This document shows, in pieces, positions 18,158-27,157 of a stretch of 64,000 bases of DNA (its first letter is position 1; each line of letters begins with the position of its first letter). The notes beneath the pieces are model-generated. The model saw only the letters and a program-made list of their open reading frames with translations, was not told the DNA's origin and made no database searches. Source of the DNA: UBA4582 sp047630175 (GTDB taxonomy: Bacteria; Pseudomonadota; Gammaproteobacteria; Pseudomonadales; Azotimanducaceae). The translations under genes were made by a program, and so were the position numbers. The stretch covers positions 62,001 to 126,000 of the forward strand of contig JBLHVI010000001.1 of assembly GCA_047630175.1 (NCBI GenBank), written 5' to 3'.

Positions 18158-19048
18158 GTGTTGAAAAAGTGGATACAACTAGCCGAGCGCCTATCGTTTC
18201 GTGCGCGGGCGTGCCTTGTTTCGCGAGCGAAGTGCATCGGTGTGATTTTGAAGTTGCTGGCGGTCTTCTCGTCGGGTCCTCTATATGCCGCCGCCGCGCC
18301 CACAGTTTCTGCGGGGGACCATGCACTGTGGGATCAATTGCTGAAAGCGCACGTGGTTGTGCTGCGCGAAGGCCAAGCGACCAAGGTTAATTATAAGGGG
18401 CTGGCCACGCAGCGTGGAAAACTTAAACGCTACCTTGCTTCGCTGGGGCAAGTTAACGTCGAGGCGTTCGATGGCTGGAGCAAGGCTGAGCAACTGGCAT
18501 TTCTGATTAATGCCTATAACGCGTGGACGGTCGAGCTGATACTGACGCAATACCCTGATCTGACATCTATCAAAGACCTAGGCAGCTGGATCAGCTCCCC
18601 TTGGTCAAAGTCTTTTATTCCATTGTTGGGCGAGAGCCGCTCGCTGGATGATATAGAGCATCAGCTGATTCGAGGCTCGGGTCGTTTTGATGAGCCTCGT
18701 ATACATTTTGCGGTGAATTGCGCCAGCATTGGCTGTCCTGCGTTGCGCGCTGAAGCGTACATCGCGGCCAAACTGGATGCGCAGCTAGCAGATCAGACAA
18801 GCAAGTTTTTAATGGACCGCAGCCGTAATCGGCCCACCAGTGATGGACTGGTACTGTCGGCTATCTTTAAATGGTATCGGGACGATTTTGAGCAAGGCTG
18901 GGGCGGCATTGACCGGCTTGAGACTTTTCTTGCCGAGCAGGCAATAGCGCTGGAGTTGTCAGCAGCGCAACTGGCACGGCTTCAAGGCGAAACGTTGCCG
19001 TTACAGTACGACGACTATGATTGGCAGCTGAACGATATTGCGCGTTAG
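18158..19048 (+). CDS. DUF547 domain protein, secreted or membrane-anchored
   Basis: A 296-residue protein whose residues ~60-290 form a DUF547 domain (NYKGLATQRGKLKRYLASL, AFLINAYNAWTVELIL, HFAVNCASIGCPALR, LSAIFKWYRDDF). The cysteine in NCASIGCPAL is strongly conserved in the family, which some link to cysteine-protease-like folds. A hydrophobic stretch near residues 27-45 after a basic N-terminus suggests export. The start is GTG with GGGGGAG about ten bases upstream. Function is unknown. Confidence 0.78.
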   Translation: MLKKWIQLAERLSFRARACLVSRAKCIGVILKLLAVFSSGPLYAAAAPTVSAGDHALWDQLLKAHVVVLREGQATKVNYKGLATQRGKLKRYLASLGQVNVEAFDGWSKAEQLAFLINAYNAWTVELILTQYPDLTSIKDLGSWISSPWSKSFIPLLGESRSLDDIEHQLIRGSGRFDEPRIHFAVNCASIGCPALRAEAYIAAKLDAQLADQTSKFLMDRSRNRPTSDGLVLSAIFKWYRDDFEQGWGGIDRLETFLAEQAIALELSAAQLARLQGETLPLQYDDYDWQLNDIAR

Positions 19049-19125
19049 GGTCGGCCGGCTATTGCCGCTAGCATTGTTGTTCTGAATCAAACAACATGGA
19101 AGTTTTACGCAGGCTCAGGCTATCC

Positions 19126-20358
19126 ATGAAACTCGATGTTGATTTTGTTCGCCAGCACTTTCCCGCTTACAGCCAGCCTTATAGCGTGTCAGGACATGCC
19201 TTTGATGCGGCGGCAGGCTCCTTTCCCTGTCAGCAAACCATCGATGCGCTGACCGGTTTTTACCAAGTTTGTAAGGTTCAGCCCGGCAACCCCTATGCTG
19301 TTAGCGAGATGGGCCAAGCACGTATGCTGTCTTCAAAGCAGCGCTGGGCGCAGGCGTTGAATGTGGCGCCCCATGAAGTGGGCTTTGGGCCGTCGACGAC
19401 CCAGAATATTTACGTGTTAGCGAGTGCCTTTCGAGAATGGTTGAAGCCCGGAGATGAGGTTATCGTCACCAATCAAGACCATGAATCTAACACTGGCGCT
19501 ATGCGTCGAGCGGTACTCGCCGCCGGCGCCAGTTTGGTGGAATGGCAGGTGGACAGCACCACGGGCTTGTTGGATACCGCAGCATTGGCGAATCTGTTCT
19601 CCCATCACACACGGCTGATTTGTGTGCCCCATAGCTCGAACATTACGGGTACTCGCAATGATATCCCTGCGGTTGTGCAGATGGCTAAAGCGCACGGAGC
19701 TTACACGTTGGTCGATGGTGTTTCCTATGCGCCCCACGATATTCCTGATGTTGATGCACTGGGTGCAGATATTTATCTGTTCAGCCTCTACAAAGTATTT
19801 TCGGTGCATTTGGGCCTAATGGTAATTCGCGAGCCCTTGTTGCGACTGTTGCCGAAACAAGGCCATTTCTTCAAAGAAACGATTGATGTTGCTGAGCGCA
19901 TGATTCCCGCCGGACCTGATCATGCTCAGGTCGGTGCCGCTGGCGCGGTGCTTGACTACATTCAGGTGTTGGCGGGCCACCATGGCCTGCCAACTGAGGT
20001 GGCTAGCGCCTGCCGGGGGGTGAGTCAACTTTGGCATGATCATGAAGCGGAGATCATCAGGCCATTATTTGAGTTTCTGGCGGGCCGTCAAAATATTCGT
20101 CTGCTGGGTGCCATGCACGTCGATGCTGATCGCTGTCCTTTGCTGGCGTTAGATGTGCAGGGGGTAGACCCGAGCGTGTTGGCCCGGCAACTTTGTGAAG
20201 CTGAAATCCTGTGTTCAGCTGGACATTTTTATGCGCCACGCTTGCTGGAAGCCGTTGGGATTGACCCCTCGAAAGGCGCGTTGCGACTTTCCATGGCGCA
20301 CTACAACGATGCAGCCGATGTTACCGCGCTGATGACCGTGATGGATAAAGCTTGTTAA
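19126..20358 (+). CDS. PLP-dependent class V aminotransferase, cysteine-desulfurase-like
   Basis: A class V aminotransferase fold of ~410 residues, resembling the VC1184-type cysteine desulfurase-like subfamily. FGPSTTQNIYVLA is the PLP-phosphate region, VTNQDHESN binds the ring, and the Schiff-base lysine is in LFSLYKVFSVHLG. No nearby IscU/SufE-like gene supports a sulfur-transfer role, so the reaction is open. The ATG at 19126 gives the family-like N-terminus MKLDVDFVRQHFPAY; an in-frame ATG lies at 19096. Confidence 0.75.
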   Translation: MKLDVDFVRQHFPAYSQPYSVSGHAFDAAAGSFPCQQTIDALTGFYQVCKVQPGNPYAVSEMGQARMLSSKQRWAQALNVAPHEVGFGPSTTQNIYVLASAFREWLKPGDEVIVTNQDHESNTGAMRRAVLAAGASLVEWQVDSTTGLLDTAALANLFSHHTRLICVPHSSNITGTRNDIPAVVQMAKAHGAYTLVDGVSYAPHDIPDVDALGADIYLFSLYKVFSVHLGLMVIREPLLRLLPKQGHFFKETIDVAERMIPAGPDHAQVGAAGAVLDYIQVLAGHHGLPTEVASACRGVSQLWHDHEAEIIRPLFEFLAGRQNIRLLGAMHVDADRCPLLALDVQGVDPSVLARQLCEAEILCSAGHFYAPRLLEAVGIDPSKGALRLSMAHYNDAADVTALMTVMDKAC

Positions 20359-20431
20359 CGCAGCATGTGGTTATTTTTCAAATTTTTTAACGCATTTTTT
20401 ACACTTCTTTTTAGGGATTGGGTGAAAGTTC

Positions 20432-20935
20432 ATGGAACTTGACGCGCTGTTGTCTATTGCGCCTTTTGAATGGTCAGGCTTGGGAACCGCGATTTTGTGC
20501 GGTGTTATCGTTGGTCTGGAACGTCAATTGCGGGGAAAGCCTGTAGGTATTCGTACCTCATCACTTATTGTGCTTGGTACGCACCTGTTTCTTTCGGCCT
20601 CAATGGTATTGACTAATGATGTCACGGATCCTTCGCGAATCATCGGCCAAATAGTCACGGGTGTAGGTTTTTTAGGCGCAGGTGTGATGCTCGCCAAAGA
20701 CGGTATGGTCGTGGGCGTGACGTCTGCTGCTACAATTTGGTCGTTGGCGGCGGTGGGTGTGTGTATTTCTGTGGCGGGTGAGTTAGTCGCGATCAAATTA
20801 TCGGTTTTGGTTGTTATGATTCTCTATGGCGTTGATGTGCTGGAAGATTACTCAGCATTGTTCTCTCGTGGCGCACATTCTCGTTTTTCGGGATGGCGTG
20901 AAAGGACGCGTGTCCGTTCAAAGAGTGAGGAGTGA
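20432..20935 (+). CDS. MgtC/SapB-family membrane protein
   Basis: A 167-residue inner-membrane protein with four or five spans. The family signatures are IVGLERQLRGKPVGIRTSSL, GVGFLGAGVMLAKDG and VTSAATIWSLAAVGVC. MgtC-type proteins are tied to growth at low magnesium and ATP-synthase modulation; here the short form lacks the C-terminal cytosolic domain, so only the membrane core is present. A T-rich stretch (20376-20412) precedes it. Its stop overlaps the start of the next gene. Confidence 0.85.
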   Translation: MELDALLSIAPFEWSGLGTAILCGVIVGLERQLRGKPVGIRTSSLIVLGTHLFLSASMVLTNDVTDPSRIIGQIVTGVGFLGAGVMLAKDGMVVGVTSAATIWSLAAVGVCISVAGELVAIKLSVLVVMILYGVDVLEDYSALFSRGAHSRFSGWRERTRVRSKSEE

Positions 20936-22035
20936 TGCTCACGAGTACTGAATTATTCGCTCGCTGCCCACAGCGTCTAGCTGGGCATGGCAGTCCACGG
21001 TCCTTATCCGCGACTTTACGCGCCATTGCCGACTCGCTGGATGATAGTGAGATGGCAGATATCTATGGCACGGGTGCAGACCTGCGAGCTTTTGAAGCCG
21101 AAGTGGCCGACTTGCTCGGCATGCCCGACGCGGTTTTCATGCCTTCGGGCACTATGGCGCAGCAGATCGCGCTGCGGCTTTGGTGTGAGCATAGTGGTCG
21201 CCCTACGGTGGCAATGCACCCCACCTCTCATCTGGAAACGGCCGAACATCAGGGCTATCAGTTTCTGCACAATATTCGTCGTTTGCAGTTTGGTGCACCA
21301 GAGTTTATGGCCGGTCGATTATTGACGCTGGCCGATTTTGTTGGATTGCCAGTGAAGCCAGGAGCCATCATTCTTGAACTGCCCGTGCGACCTTTAGGTG
21401 GCCAATTGCCAGCCTGGGAGGAACTGGTTGGCATCTCAAAATGGGCCCGTGAAAACCAGATTCCTCTGCATCTTGATGGTGCGCGGATATGGCAGTGCGA
21501 GCACTTCTACCAGCGCAGCTTAGCCCAGATTGCTGCCCTATTTGACAGTGTCTATGTGTCTTTTTATAAGGATCTTGGGGGACTAGCGGGTTGTATGTTG
21601 CTGGGTAATTCAGCCTTTATTGCCGAGAGTCGAGTCTGGCAACGGCGTCACGGAGGTAACTTATATACCCAGGGGCCCTATGTAGCGGCAGCCCGACAGG
21701 GTATGCGCCAGCGCTTGCCAGAGATGTCGTCTTGGGTGCTACGTGCGCAGGAGGTGGCGAGCATTTTCTCAGCTACTGAAGGCGTGATCGTCAATCCAGA
21801 TCCGCCCCAAGTAAACCTGTTTCAACTACTGATCAAAGGCGATGCCGACACGCTCATGCGCCGTCATCATGCGCTAGCCACGCAATCAGGTATTTTTCTG
21901 TTTTCGGCATTGAGTCCGGCGGTGATACCCGGCTACGCCATGACAGAAATACATATTTGGGAGAATGCGATGGCCTTTGACGTGAGCCAGCTTGCGCCTT
22001 TTATGGCGCAGTTGCTGGCGCCAACGAACGCGTGA
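20935..22035 (+). CDS. Threonine-aldolase-like PLP enzyme (beta-eliminating lyase family)
   Basis: A fold-type I PLP enzyme of 366 residues. FMPSGTMAQQIALRLW resembles the phosphate-binding region, LHLDGARIWQ carries the PLP-pairing aspartate, and the lysine lies in VSFYKDLGGLAG. Low-specificity threonine aldolases split L-threonine or L-allo-threonine to glycine and acetaldehyde. Other beta-eliminating lyase activities cannot be excluded. The ATG at 20935 overlaps the upstream mgtC-like stop (TGATG) with GTGAGGAG before it, so the two are probably co-translated. Confidence 0.8.
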   Translation: MLTSTELFARCPQRLAGHGSPRSLSATLRAIADSLDDSEMADIYGTGADLRAFEAEVADLLGMPDAVFMPSGTMAQQIALRLWCEHSGRPTVAMHPTSHLETAEHQGYQFLHNIRRLQFGAPEFMAGRLLTLADFVGLPVKPGAIILELPVRPLGGQLPAWEELVGISKWARENQIPLHLDGARIWQCEHFYQRSLAQIAALFDSVYVSFYKDLGGLAGCMLLGNSAFIAESRVWQRRHGGNLYTQGPYVAAARQGMRQRLPEMSSWVLRAQEVASIFSATEGVIVNPDPPQVNLFQLLIKGDADTLMRRHHALATQSGIFLFSALSPAVIPGYAMTEIHIWENAMAFDVSQLAPFMAQLLAPTNA

Positions 22036-22066
22036 CACCCCTATTCGCGTTCGAAGTGCTGTGGCT

Positions 22067-22105
22067 TTAGAAAGTCACTCTTAGAAAGTCACTCTTAGAA
22101 AGTCA
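22067..22105. repeat. 14-bp tandem repeat, 2.8 copies, at the GST 3' end
   Basis: The unit TTAGAAAGTCACTC starts at 22067 and 22081, with an 11-base partial copy at 22095-22105. The last copy contains the stop codon (reverse complement of TTA at 22095) and the final codons of the minus-strand GST-like gene, so the repeat is an expansion of that gene's 3' end into the intergenic space. Confidence 0.9.
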
Positions 22106-22859
22106 TGGGCAGTCTCAGGTGAGTTGCAAATATGTGATCTCGATGGCGAATCAGTACGTCGTCATAGCCGTCGATGGATTTCGCCAAGACGGCCCATGAG
22201 TTTCTGAGTCCGTCTGGCATGGGATTTTTCTCTGGCGGTAGTGATTGCAACATGTTGGAGAAGCAAGCCCAGTAAACGTCTGCTGCAGTCAAGGTTTGGC
22301 CGATGAGATAAGCGCTGCCTTGGTTTGCTTGCTGATGCAGTCGAGCGGCAAGCAAGGCGAGGAACTCAATCACACGTGTTCGGGCCAGGCTGACTTTCTC
22401 CTCATTGTATTGGTACTCGTTGTACATGGGATTTTTCTCGACCACGACTTTACCCTGAGCCTGATATCCGGCATTGAGCATGAGCATCCGGGCGTTCCAT
22501 GCAAAGCCGTTATCACCAGCAATTTCGTTGCACAGGCCAATCATAAGCATGCGTTGTTCAACGTCGTTGGGTAGGAGTGAAGGACCGCTGCCGAGACGTT
22601 CTGCTAAATCGAGAATTTCCAGCCAACGCACTCTGGGAGGCTCGTCGTTGTACAAGGCGATAGGTGCATTGCGGTGTCTTGTCCAGGCTATCAATTCCGG
22701 GTTGGCGCGCCCGCCTTGCTGTTCAACGGCTTGATAGGCAACCCCGCGCAAATCGAATACCGCCTTAGCAGCTTCGCTCCATGGGCCCGGCACACCGCGG
22801 GTGAGGGCCAGGCGCAGACCTGACTGTTGTTGTGCTTCTGATACTGACAGATAATCCAT
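22095..22859 (-). CDS. GST-like protein
   Basis: A 254-residue protein with a GST-like layout. The N-terminal thioredoxin-like half contains LRLALTRGVPGPWSEAAKAVFDLRGV and RNAPIALYNDEPPRVRWLEIL. The helical C-terminal half has LIGQTLTAADVYWACF, close to the GST C-terminal capping motif. No catalytic Cys or Ser is obvious. Function is unknown. It is divergent from pgl, with ~220 bases between the two starts in which I see no defined operator. Confidence 0.7.
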   Translation of the reverse strand: MDYLSVSEAQQQSGLRLALTRGVPGPWSEAAKAVFDLRGVAYQAVEQQGGRANPELIAWTRHRNAPIALYNDEPPRVRWLEILDLAERLGSGPSLLPNDVEQRMLMIGLCNEIAGDNGFAWNARMLMLNAGYQAQGKVVVEKNPMYNEYQYNEEKVSLARTRVIEFLALLAARLHQQANQGSAYLIGQTLTAADVYWACFSNMLQSLPPEKNPMPDGLRNSWAVLAKSIDGYDDVLIRHRDHIFATHLRLPMTF

Positions 22860-23080
22860 GATCAGGCTCTCCGAGATTAAGTATTTCGCGCAGTGTAGTG
22901 ATTTTGGTGGCGATGAGCCATTCCTAGCGAATCACAAAGGTACTGAGTTTGAATCGCTCAATGGCGCTGTAAACTGTTAATCTGCGGCCCTGATAAGGCA
23001 AAAGGCTGATAGCGTGCGCGGCAGTCAATGGCGGCGGTAAACGTTCCTTATTAGGTCCGCTATTTTCCGAGTAGATATTA

Positions 23081-23791
23081 ATGAGTATGCATTGTTACTC
23101 TGACAACCCCGCGTTAGTGGCTGAGCTGGCGCCAAAAATTGCCGAGACACTGCGTGTTGCGCTAGCCGTGCGAGGCTATGCAAATCTGGCGGTTTCCGGT
23201 GGGAACACGCCGAAGACCCTGTTTACTGCGTTATCAAAGCAGGTAATTGATTGGCAGCATGTACAAATAACGTTGGTGGATGAGCGTTGGGTGACTGAAG
23301 CGGATGTCAATTCTAATGCTAGGCTGGTGCGAGAGTACTTGCTGCAGAATCTGGCTGCTGACGCACGGTTTGTCTCACTGAAGGTATCTCAAGCAGACGT
23401 TTTTGCCAGCGTCGACGCGGTCGCGGCAAAATTACAGAGCACGGCAGTGCCCCTGTTTCCCCTCGACATCGTTGTTCTCGGCATGGGTGAAGATGGCCAT
23501 ACGGCGTCTTGGCATCCAGGCTCTGAAACCTTGGCCGAAGTCATGGATGTCGACAACGACAAAATTTGCGGTGCTGTCCGGCCAATGCTGGCGCCTTATG
23601 ACCGAATGACGTTAACCATGAGGGCTTTGATGCAGGCGCGCCTTATTGTTTTACATCTGGTGGGCGAACGCAAAAAGTCAGTGCTAGACCTTGCTTTGCA
23701 GCCAGGCTCCCTGGCGGCGCTGCCTTTGCGAGGGATCATGCAACAAACACAAGTGCCGACGGAGATCTACTATGCTAAATATCCAAGTTGA
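23081..23791 (+). CDS. pgl: 6-phosphogluconolactonase
   Basis: Pgl hydrolyses 6-phosphogluconolactone, the product of Zwf, to 6-phosphogluconate. The motifs LAVSGGNTPKTLF near residue 45, LVDERWV near residue 70 and VVLGMGEDGHTASWHPG near residue 140 are diagnostic, and 236 residues is normal for the DevB-type enzyme. It is the first gene of a pgl-edd-eda cluster, and its 3' end overlaps edd by 20 bases. Confidence 0.94.
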   Translation: MSMHCYSDNPALVAELAPKIAETLRVALAVRGYANLAVSGGNTPKTLFTALSKQVIDWQHVQITLVDERWVTEADVNSNARLVREYLLQNLAADARFVSLKVSQADVFASVDAVAAKLQSTAVPLFPLDIVVLGMGEDGHTASWHPGSETLAEVMDVDNDKICGAVRPMLAPYDRMTLTMRALMQARLIVLHLVGERKKSVLDLALQPGSLAALPLRGIMQQTQVPTEIYYAKYPS

Positions 23792-25586
23792 AGCAGTTAC
23801 AGCGCGGATTAGAGCGCGCAGTCAAGCGGGTCGCCAGCACTATTTAGCGTTGTGTCATGAAACAATGACACAGCATCCGCCGCGACAACGTCTGTCGTGC
23901 GGCAATCTTGCACACGGGTTTGCTGCGTGTGGGGAAAATGACAAGCAGGCCATTCGACTTATGCAGAGCGCCAATATCGGCATTGTTAGTGCCTACAACG
24001 ATGTGCTGTCTGCGCATCAACCGATGGCGGTGTATCCGGACCAGATTAAAGCAGTGGCGCAAAGAATAGGTTCAACAGCGCAGGTGGCAGGTGGCGTCCC
24101 CGCCATGTGTGACGGCGTGACCCAGGGTCAGCCTGGTATGGAGCTGAGTTTATTTAGTCGTGATGTGATAGCGATGGCGACGGCGATCAGCTTAAGTCAC
24201 AATTTGTTTGATGCGGTGATGTGTCTCGGCGTCTGTGACAAGATCGTACCGGGAATGCTGATCGGTGCTCTTCAGTTTGGCCATTTGCCCGCAGTTTTTG
24301 TCCCTGCCGGGCCTATGCCATCAGGTCTTCCTAACAAAGAAAAAGCGCGGGTTCGGCAGCGTTACGCGGAGGGTAAGGCGACGCGGGACGAGTTACTAGC
24401 AGCCGAGTCGGCGTCTTATCATAGCCCGGGCACCTGTACATTTTACGGCACGGCTAATAGCAATCAGGTGCTGATGGAAATGCTCGGTGTGCAATTGCCG
24501 GGCGCTTCATTTGTGAACCCGGATACGGCGCTTCGAGCCGCGCTCACCAATGAGGCAGTGATCAGGGTTGTCGACGCCTCGGCTGCGGCGTCTCGCCCTA
24601 AGCCTCTAACCGAGATCGTTACCGAGGCGTCTTTCGTGAATGCGATGGTGGCTTTGCTGGCGACGGGCGGCTCGACGAATCATACGCTCCACTTATTGGC
24701 GATGGCGCAGGCAGCGGGTATTGAACTTGCTTGGCGGGACTTTGATGATTTGTCTCGGGTGGTTCCTCTGCTGGCTAGGGTATACCCGAATGGCGATGCT
24801 GATATCAATGACTTTCAGGATGCCGGTGGTATGGCTTTTCTGGTGCGTGAACTGCGTGGTGCTGGCCTGCTGAATGAAGACGTTGTGACATTGATGGGTG
24901 ATGGGCTTGCGTCTCATGAGTGCGCGCCTAAGTTAAGTTCCGACGGTGAGCGCGTTGAGTGGAGTGATCGAGTCGAGACATCTATGCGCCCGGATGTATT
25001 GGCGCCGGTTAGTGAGCCCTTTGATCCTGAAGGTGGGCTTAGGTTACTAACAGGTAACCTCGGTGAGGGCGTGATCAAGGTATCAGCGGTTGCTGCAGAA
25101 CATCGTCGCGTTGAAGCACCCTGTCGGATCTTTGACTGCCAAGACGATATTGCTGCGGCCTTTGAAGCAGGAGACTTAGCCCGTGATGTGATCGTAGTGG
25201 TGCGCTTTCAGGGGCCCCGCAGCAACGGTATGCCTGAACTGCATAAGTTGACCCCGCACCTTGGTATTTTGCAAGACCGAGGCTTCAAGGTTGCGTTAGT
25301 CACTGACGGGCGAATGTCGGGTGCTTCAGGCCGTGTGCCTGCCGCGATCCACATGTCGCCAGAGTCTGAGCGGGGTGGTCCGCTGGCGCGGCTGCGTGAT
25401 GGTGATATCGTTGTGCTTGACGCCGACGCCGGCACGCTTGAAGTCAGGATTAGCTTCGCAGAATTGCAACAACGTGCGCTGGCGACACCACCTAAAGTTG
25501 CTGAAACCTTAGGCAGGCGTCTATTTCGCACATTTCGAAGGGATGTGAGCTTGTCATCGGAAGGCGCTTCGGTCATGCCTTTGTGA
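23772..25586 (+). CDS. edd: Phosphogluconate dehydratase
   Basis: Edd dehydrates 6-phosphogluconate to KDPG, the defining step of the Entner-Doudoroff pathway. The 604-residue length equals the usual enzyme. Cysteines of the [4Fe-4S] site are in MCDGVTQG, CDKIVPGM and PGTCTFYGTANSNQ; the C-terminal DGRMSGASGRVPAAIHMSP is typical of the IlvD/Edd family. The ATG at 23772 has GGAG seven bases upstream; in-frame codons from 23691 lie inside pgl and are not conserved. Confidence 0.96.
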   Translation: MLNIQVEAVTARIRARSQAGRQHYLALCHETMTQHPPRQRLSCGNLAHGFAACGENDKQAIRLMQSANIGIVSAYNDVLSAHQPMAVYPDQIKAVAQRIGSTAQVAGGVPAMCDGVTQGQPGMELSLFSRDVIAMATAISLSHNLFDAVMCLGVCDKIVPGMLIGALQFGHLPAVFVPAGPMPSGLPNKEKARVRQRYAEGKATRDELLAAESASYHSPGTCTFYGTANSNQVLMEMLGVQLPGASFVNPDTALRAALTNEAVIRVVDASAAASRPKPLTEIVTEASFVNAMVALLATGGSTNHTLHLLAMAQAAGIELAWRDFDDLSRVVPLLARVYPNGDADINDFQDAGGMAFLVRELRGAGLLNEDVVTLMGDGLASHECAPKLSSDGERVEWSDRVETSMRPDVLAPVSEPFDPEGGLRLLTGNLGEGVIKVSAVAAEHRRVEAPCRIFDCQDDIAAAFEAGDLARDVIVVVRFQGPRSNGMPELHKLTPHLGILQDRGFKVALVTDGRMSGASGRVPAAIHMSPESERGGPLARLRDGDIVVLDADAGTLEVRISFAELQQRALATPPKVAETLGRRLFRTFRRDVSLSSEGASVMPL

Positions 25587-25700
25587 GGAGCTTCAGCCAT
25601 TTTTTTATAAGCAGCCCAGGTTTTGCGTATGGCATAATGCTGAAAATCGATCGAAACCGGAGTAGCTTGAGGCTGTGTTAACTGTACCAAGGAGGTGATG

Positions 25701-26324
25701 ATGTTGCGCTTACAGCAGGTCTTGGAATCAGCAGGTGTCTTGCCCGTATTATCAGTGGCTTCCGCCGAGTCATGCGTTGCGATCTGCGCAGCGCTGCAGC
25801 GTGGCGGTATCACAGCGGTTGAGATTACCTTACGAACGTCGGCGGCGCTGGAGGCGATTCGCCTGACCAAGCAACAGCTACCAACCCTGGTGATCGCTGC
25901 GGGTACTGTCACTACAGCAGCAGAGATGCGTCTAGTGAAGGACGCTGGCGCCGACTTTGCGGTGAGCCCCGGTATGACGGATCAACTAGTGAATGCAGCG
26001 GAAGACCTTGAGTTGGCTTTCTTACCCGGCGTCGCGACACCCTCGGAAATTATGCGTGGGCGTGAGTTGGGCATTGAGCTATTTAAATTATTCCCCGCGA
26101 CTGTGGTGGGTGGAATCGGATTACTCAAGGCAATAGCTGGCCCTTTGCCTGATGTTCGGTTTTGCCCAACGGGTGGATTGAGTCTTGAGAATATGCAGTC
26201 ATTTCTGCAATTGAAGAATGTGCTTTGTGTTGGTGGCAGCTGGCTTTGCCCGGCTGATGCCATAGAACAACAAGACTGGGCGGCAATTGAAGCCATTGCT
26301 CAGCGAACCGTGGCGCGATTATAG
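25701..26324 (+). CDS. eda: KDPG aldolase (2-dehydro-3-deoxy-phosphogluconate aldolase)
   Basis: Eda cleaves KDPG to pyruvate and glyceraldehyde 3-phosphate. GGITAVEITLRT carries the catalytic glutamate, FAVSPGM follows, and the Schiff-base lysine is in ELFKLFPATVVGG, with FCPTGGLS near the C-terminus. Length (~207) is normal. The sequence AAGGAGGTGATGATG offers three starts; ATG at 25701 is best spaced from AGGAGG (25690-25695). It lies 114 bases after edd. Confidence 0.94.
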   Translation: MLRLQQVLESAGVLPVLSVASAESCVAICAALQRGGITAVEITLRTSAALEAIRLTKQQLPTLVIAAGTVTTAAEMRLVKDAGADFAVSPGMTDQLVNAAEDLELAFLPGVATPSEIMRGRELGIELFKLFPATVVGGIGLLKAIAGPLPDVRFCPTGGLSLENMQSFLQLKNVLCVGGSWLCPADAIEQQDWAAIEAIAQRTVARL

Positions 26325-26369
26325 ATTACGCTGACCGGCCAAATTATTAATTTCTATAAGGAGCTGAGA

Positions 26370-26759
26370 ATGAACCTGCAACTTTTACGTGTTTTGGCTG
26401 CCGTGCCGGGCGTCCCGATGCTTATCAACGGTGTCGGGTTTATTACCGACCCGGCTACCGTAGCGGCGACACTGGGTATGCGCTTGTTAGATGGTGTTGG
26501 TCTGAGTACCCAAATAGGCGACTTTGGTGCTTTCTTCCTGGCGATTGCTGGCTTTATCTTCTATGGCGCCTTCACAGCAAAATCAACTTGGTTGAAGGCA
26601 GCGGCAGTTTTGCTGGCCTTAGCAGCGGTGCTACGCGTCACAGCCTGGCTTGCCCACGGGGCAGATTTTGCGGGTCTGTTTATTGCTGTTGAAGTGATTC
26701 TTGCAACGTGGCTACTGATTTGCGCTTATCAGTTCGATCGAAAAGCCAGCGCTGGGTAG
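26370..26759 (+). CDS. Small four-span membrane protein, function unknown
   Basis: A 129-residue hydrophobic protein with four predicted membrane segments (residues ~7-27, ~48-68, ~73-93, ~98-120). It resembles DUF4345-type small membrane proteins, but that assignment is tentative. AAGGAG precedes the ATG. It sits between eda and zwf on the same strand and could be part of the sugar-metabolism transcript. No function is proposed. Confidence 0.6.
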   Translation: MNLQLLRVLAAVPGVPMLINGVGFITDPATVAATLGMRLLDGVGLSTQIGDFGAFFLAIAGFIFYGAFTAKSTWLKAAAVLLALAAVLRVTAWLAHGADFAGLFIAVEVILATWLLICAYQFDRKASAG

Positions 26760-27157
26760 TGATGACCTTTGATTGCCTAGATGACGAGCGGCCATTGCTC
26801 GCCGAAGCGTTTCTCAGCATCAACACTCGCTGTGCGGCGCCTATAGTAGGGACGAGACACGCCAATTGGCAGCAGGCCGATAAGGAGCGCGATTATTCCG
26901 GCGGCAACACAGAGGGGTGCGCTGTCGATTGTGGTCACTTTGCCGACCGCGCTCGGTTAGCGGTCATGGCCGGTATGATGGCAGTTTAATGGGTGCATTT
27001 GGCCGACGGTTCCGTGCTACTGTTGGGCTTGCAGGTGTTAAACCGATCAATAGGCGATCTACTCGTTGATGGCAGAACTCGTTGCCATAAGGGTTTTTAT
27101 AAACTTTTGGTATCTGAGCGCTATAGATAATAATCAAATCGTTTTAAGGATGATCCC
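26760..27157. other. Gap before zwf with a possible small minus-strand frame
   Basis: About 400 bases. On the minus strand, 26938-26777 (GTG start) could encode 53 residues with one membrane span (VAAGIIALLIGLLPIGV) followed by SRPYYRRR; there is no ribosome site. A plus-strand frame (26762-26989) looks unlike protein. The zwf promoter should lie in the AT-rich stretch 27095-27145, but no HexR-like palindrome is visible. Confidence 0.25.

Noticed and set aside
26762..26989. Plus-strand frame of about 75 codons after the four-span membrane gene
   Set aside because: Composition is not protein-like, no ribosome site is seen and no family resemblance is visible.
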